Shown here in pieces: positions 2,876 through 5,735 of a stretch of 5,735 nucleotides of DNA; position 1 is the first letter of the stretch, and every line of letters starts with the position of its first letter. The stretch is taken from positions 1 through 5,735 of the forward strand of contig JBDZVF010000406.1 of NCBI GenBank assembly GCA_040255575.1, read 5' to 3'. The notes beneath the pieces were generated by a model. That model made no database searches and was not told the origin of the DNA. It saw nothing but the letters and a program-made list of their open reading frames with translations. This DNA comes from JADGHX01 sp040255575 (GTDB lineage Bacteria; Pseudomonadota; Gammaproteobacteria; Steroidobacterales; Steroidobacteraceae). A program made the position numbers and the translations under genes.

Positions 2876-5735
2876 GCTGGCCCTTTCCGCATTGAGCGTC
2901 CTGCGCAGATCGACCGCACGCGGCCGGTGCATTTCACGTTTGACGGCACTGCGCTTACCGGCTACGCGGGAGACACACTGGCCTCAGCGCTCCTCGGCGC
3001 GGGTGTGCGAATCGTCGGACGCGGGATGAAGTTTCACCGCCCACGCGGGATCCTCAGCGCTGGCATGGAGGAGCCGAACGCCCTCGTCACGATCGGTACC
3101 GGCGCGCGCCGCGAAACTTGCGTTCGCGCAACGATGCAGCCTCTCTCCGACGGGCTCGAAGCTACGAGCCAGAACTGCTGGCCTTCGTTGTCGTTCGACA
3201 TCGGCCGGCTGAACGATGTGCTTCACCCACTCTTCCCCGCTGGGTTCTACAACAAGACATTCATCTGGCCGAGCTGGCATACGTTCGAGCCGGCCATCCG
3301 CCGGATTGCTGGTTTGGGCGTCGCGCCTGAGGGGGAAGATCCGGATCGATATGAGTGGCGGAATGCGCATTGTGATGTGCTTGTGGTGGGCGGCGGTGCC
3401 GCTGGGATGCTCGCCGCACATCTGGCTGCACGCAGTGGGGCGCGCGTTATCCTACTGGAAAGCGATACAAGGCCTGGCGGAGGGATGAATTGGGAGGGCG
3501 CGTCGAGCAGCGCGACGTCGGACTCGGACGCGGCTTCCCTGAGTGCTTCCACGCTGCAAGACGACCCATTGGGCACACCTGCGCCGACCAGTCTGACACC
3601 AGGCTCCCGAGTTCACCATGCCATTCAGCAACTGGAAGCGACTCCTGGGCTGCGCATTCTGCTGCAGACCACTGCAGTGGGCTTCTACGACCACGGCGTC
3701 GTTGCGGCGCTCGAGAAGCTGAACGGGAATATCGCATCGAGTGCAACACCCTACGGCGACCCAACAAGCAGCGGTGCAGCAGCCAGCGGCGGAACAACCG
3801 GCAGCGCAAGAGCCGGCAGCTCGACGGCCGGCGGCTCAAAAATCGGCGGCTCAACAGGCAGCGGCTCAACAGTCGGCAGCGCAATGAGTGCAGCTCGCGG
3901 CGCTGGGGACAGCAGCGGGGGCGTGCGCGAGCGCTGGTGGCGCATCCGCGCAAAGCGCATCGTGCTCGCCACCGGCGCTTTCGAGCAGCCGCTTGCGTTT
4001 CCGTTCAACGATCGGCCGGGCATCATGCTCTGCGGTGCGATTCAGCACTATCTCAATCGCTACGCGGTGGCGGCTGGCGAACGCGTGGCATTGGCCACCA
4101 ATAATGACTCCGCCTATCAGGTCGCTCTCGACCTGCGCGCAGCGGGGATCAACGTGCCAGCTCTGCTGGACACTCGCCCTCATCCGCCCGAGGACCTTAT
4201 AGCCGCAGTCAGGAGCGCGGGCGTCACTGTGCACGGGCACGCGCAGATCGTGCGGGCATACGGCGACCCCAGCATCCACTCGATCGAGTTCAGCGCTGCT
4301 GCGGACGCTAAGGGGGCGGGCGCGGGATCCCCTGAGCGATTCCGCGCGCGCGTTCGATGCGACGCGCTCGGCATGTCTGGCGGGTGGAATCCCGTTGCAC
4401 ATCTTTACTGTCAGGCTGGCGGACGTCTGCGCTTCAATGCGCATGATGCGTGCCTCGTTCCTGACGGGAAGCATGAGACCGTGCATGCCATCGGTGCCGC
4501 CGCGGCGCTGTTCGACGAGCGAACGGCTCTGCAAGAGACACGAGCCACACTGTCAGCCGTGCTCGAGTCACTGGGACTGCAGATGTATGCAGGCCCGTCT
4601 CTCTGGCCAGAACTTGCGGGCATTGGTGCACCCACCGTAGGTTCACAGTCTGCCGGCGAGTTGAACACCCGGGCACAGAGCGCCGGCGTACCGAGCAGCG
4701 CCCGAGCGAGCATCGGCGGGCGAAGCGGCGCCACAGTGGCTACCGAAATGGCGACTACCGCCACAGCGGCCCAGCGGTCTCAAAACCCCTCACGCCAGCG
4801 TGCCGCGACGGGCTCCCTGGGCTACAACGAGCCCGCTCTCCGCAACCGCACCTGGCTGGACTTCCAACACGACGTCACTGTCGCCGACATCGACCTCGCC
4901 GTCCGCGAAAATCTCGTGTCGGTGGAGCATGTGAAGCGCTACACCACCGTCGGCATGTCCATCGATCAGGGCAAGACATCCAATCTCAACGCGCTCGCGG
5001 TGCTAGCGCATCGCTCCCACAGAACCATCGCCCAGGTAGGCACGACCACATTCCGTCCCATGTTTGTGCCGGTTACGCTGGGTGCAATTGCTGGCGGTCG
5101 CAACGGCCGGTTCTACAAGCCCAAACGACTGCTACCCGCGCACGATCATCACGAACGTCTGGGCGCATACTTTGAAGACTACGGCGGCTGGCAGCGCCCG
5201 GCCTGCTATCCCCGTGCTGGAGAATCCCACTCTTCCGCTATTCAGCGCGAAGCGCGTGCCGTCCGCGCCGGAGTGGGTCTCTATGACGCCTCGCCATTGG
5301 GCAAGTTCCTGGTGCGCGGCCCCGACGCGGCCGAGTTCCTGAACCGCATCTACGCCAACAGCGTGGAGACGCTCCCCATCGGCCGCGTGCGCTACGGCCT
5401 CATGCTCAACGAGCAGGGTATCGTCATCGACGACGGCGTCTGCGCACGGCTCTCTTCAGAGGAGTTCTGGGTTAACACCACGAGCGGTGGCTCCGGCCGC
5501 ATCTCCGCGTGGTTTGAGGAATGGCTGCAGAGCGAGTGGCCGCAGCTGCAGGTCGTCGTGACCGATGTAACCAGCGGGTGGGCCACGATAAACGTGGCAG
5601 GTCCGCGTGCACGCGAACTACTCACTCGCCTGCCCTGCGATATCGACCTCAGCCGGGATGCCTTCCCGCACATGCACGTGCGTAGCGGCACGCTCTGCGG
5701 CGTGCCGTGGCGAGTGCTGCGCGTGAGCTTTAGAG
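2873..5735 (+). CDS. soxA: Sarcosine oxidase alpha subunit, 3' truncated by window, with low-complexity inserts
   Basis: The frame is open for 954 codons and runs off the edge. SoxA is the large subunit that binds NAD+ and folate; its C-terminal domain is thought to pass the sarcosine methyl carbon to tetrahydrofolate. Residues about 1-150 are the 2Fe-2S-ferredoxin-like N-terminal domain (VHFTFDGTALTGYAGDTLASA, KFHRPRGILSAG). A Rossmann motif follows at 168-178 (DVLVVGGGAAG) with E196. LATGAFEQP (around 366), FNDRPGIM, SGGWNP (502-507), then KRYTTVG (688-694) and DQGKTSN (698-704) are SoxA hallmarks. From about 775 it is the GcvT-like aminomethyltransferase domain (VGLYD, LGKFLVRGPDAAEFL, RYGLMLNEQG, DDGV at 853-856, VAGPRARELL). 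Roughly 170-190 residues should remain, so the full protein would exceed the usual 960-1010 by well over 100. The excess lies in Ser/Gly/Ala/Thr-rich inserts. The ATG at 2873 fits the family N-terminus. Confidence 0.96.
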   Translation, partial: MAGPFRIERPAQIDRTRPVHFTFDGTALTGYAGDTLASALLGAGVRIVGRGMKFHRPRGILSAGMEEPNALVTIGTGARRETCVRATMQPLSDGLEATSQNCWPSLSFDIGRLNDVLHPLFPAGFYNKTFIWPSWHTFEPAIRRIAGLGVAPEGEDPDRYEWRNAHCDVLVVGGGAAGMLAAHLAARSGARVILLESDTRPGGGMNWEGASSSATSDSDAASLSASTLQDDPLGTPAPTSLTPGSRVHHAIQQLEATPGLRILLQTTAVGFYDHGVVAALEKLNGNIASSATPYGDPTSSGAAASGGTTGSARAGSSTAGGSKIGGSTGSGSTVGSAMSAARGAGDSSGGVRERWWRIRAKRIVLATGAFEQPLAFPFNDRPGIMLCGAIQHYLNRYAVAAGERVALATNNDSAYQVALDLRAAGINVPALLDTRPHPPEDLIAAVRSAGVTVHGHAQIVRAYGDPSIHSIEFSAAADAKGAGAGSPERFRARVRCDALGMSGGWNPVAHLYCQAGGRLRFNAHDACLVPDGKHETVHAIGAAAALFDERTALQETRATLSAVLESLGLQMYAGPSLWPELAGIGAPTVGSQSAGELNTRAQSAGVPSSARASIGGRSGATVATEMATTATAAQRSQNPSRQRAATGSLGYNEPALRNRTWLDFQHDVTVADIDLAVRENLVSVEHVKRYTTVGMSIDQGKTSNLNALAVLAHRSHRTIAQVGTTTFRPMFVPVTLGAIAGGRNGRFYKPKRLLPAHDHHERLGAYFEDYGGWQRPACYPRAGESHSSAIQREARAVRAGVGLYDASPLGKFLVRGPDAAEFLNRIYANSVETLPIGRVRYGLMLNEQGIVIDDGVCARLSSEEFWVNTTSGGSGRISAWFEEWLQSEWPQLQVVVTDVTSGWATINVAGPRARELLTRLPCDIDLSRDAFPHMHVRSGTLCGVPWRVLRVSFR
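3500..3607 (+). other. SoxA low-complexity insert 1 (residues 210-245)
   Basis: Between the dinucleotide-binding segment ending GGGMNWEG and the resumption of family-like sequence at VHHAIQQLEA, 36 residues are rich in Ser, Ala, Thr, Asp and Pro. Family members, as I recall them, have a shorter ordered segment containing an IDG...W motif here, which I cannot find. This insert therefore seems to replace, not only extend, the normal loop. No clear DNA period is visible. Confidence 0.6.
3722..3922 (+). other. SoxA low-complexity insert 2 (residues 284-350)
   Basis: Sixty-seven residues, mainly Gly, Ser, Ala and Thr, lie between the conserved YDHGVVAALEKL and RERWWRIRAKRIVLATGAFE. Family members have only about 10-15 residues here, so some 50 are extra. 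The core is the degenerate 15-bp repeat at 3794-3883. The frame is kept on both sides. Confidence 0.75.
3794..3883 (+). repeat. Degenerate 15-bp repeat in soxA (about 6 units)
   Basis: Read in frame the pentapeptides are TTGSA, RAGSS, TAGGS, KIGGS, TGSGS and TVGSA, each from 15 bases containing a GGCAGC or GGCGGC core. The copies differ more than those in soxD, which suggests an older or faster-decaying expansion. Confidence 0.65.
4631..4819 (+). other. SoxA low-complexity insert 3 (residues 587-649)
   Basis: About 63 Ser/Ala/Gly/Thr/Arg-rich residues (for example ATVATEMATTATAA) separate the end of the NAD-binding part (LFDERTAL...) from RTWLDFQHDVTVADI. The family has a variable linker here, often Ala/Pro-rich, so this is the least surprising of the inserts. 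A smaller Ala/Gly-rich stretch (SAAADAKGAGAGSPE, 4294-4336) precedes the SGGWNP motif. Confidence 0.55.

Noticed and set aside
2411..2932. 173-residue minus-strand frame with Leu/Ala/Val repeats resembling membrane segments
   Set aside because: The hydrophobic periodicity is the reverse complement of the soxD minisatellite (AVVAVL). It has no independent coding support and is antisense to a coupled soxD-soxA pair.
3447..3953. Minus-strand frames with Arg/Leu/Cys or Pro/Glu/Leu repeats opposite soxA insert 2
   Set aside because: They mirror the 15-bp repeat of the sense strand and are shadows of soxA.

Overview
The window is high-GC bacterial DNA. It carries most of a heterotetrameric sarcosine oxidase operon on the + strand (soxB, soxD, then soxA running off the right edge) and a small MbtH-family gene transcribed the other way at the left end. 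Both gene families occur in Proteobacteria and Actinobacteria. The SoxB N-terminus (MQRYSALALLRHA) looks to me most like proteobacterial, perhaps Burkholderia-type, versions. That placement is an impression from memory, not a search result.

Layout: 1-118 holds no gene I can name, apart from a short open frame ending at a TGA at 89-91 that could be the tail of a gene entering from the left. 119-403 (minus) is an MbtH-like protein, a partner of non-ribosomal peptide synthetases, with a clear ribosome-binding site and a plausible sigma-70 promoter. 404-839 is the shared upstream region of the two divergent units. Near soxB it contains a 25-bp near-perfect dyad (738-762), a TATAGT -10 candidate (795-800) and a perfect 8-bp inverted repeat (798-817). 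840-2084 is soxB, 2175-2873 is soxD and 2873-5735 is soxA (5' 954 codons). soxG would be expected next, outside the window.

Together SoxB (FAD and covalent FMN, amine oxidation), SoxD (zinc-binding small subunit), SoxA (NAD+ and folate domains) and the unseen SoxG would oxidise sarcosine to glycine, transfer the methyl carbon to tetrahydrofolate and produce hydrogen peroxide.

The unusual feature is that two of the three subunits are heavily inflated with low-complexity sequence. SoxD, normally about 100 residues, carries a roughly 140-residue Ala/Thr/Ser tail built on an 18-bp tandem repeat (hexapeptide ATTAST) followed by four copies of a 9-bp repeat. SoxA carries at least three Ser/Gly/Ala/Thr-rich inserts in otherwise well-conserved domains, one of them built on a degenerate 15-bp repeat. 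All units are multiples of three and no frame is broken, while SoxB is normal in length. In addition, the -1 frame of the soxD tail is open for 163 codons and runs directly into soxA.
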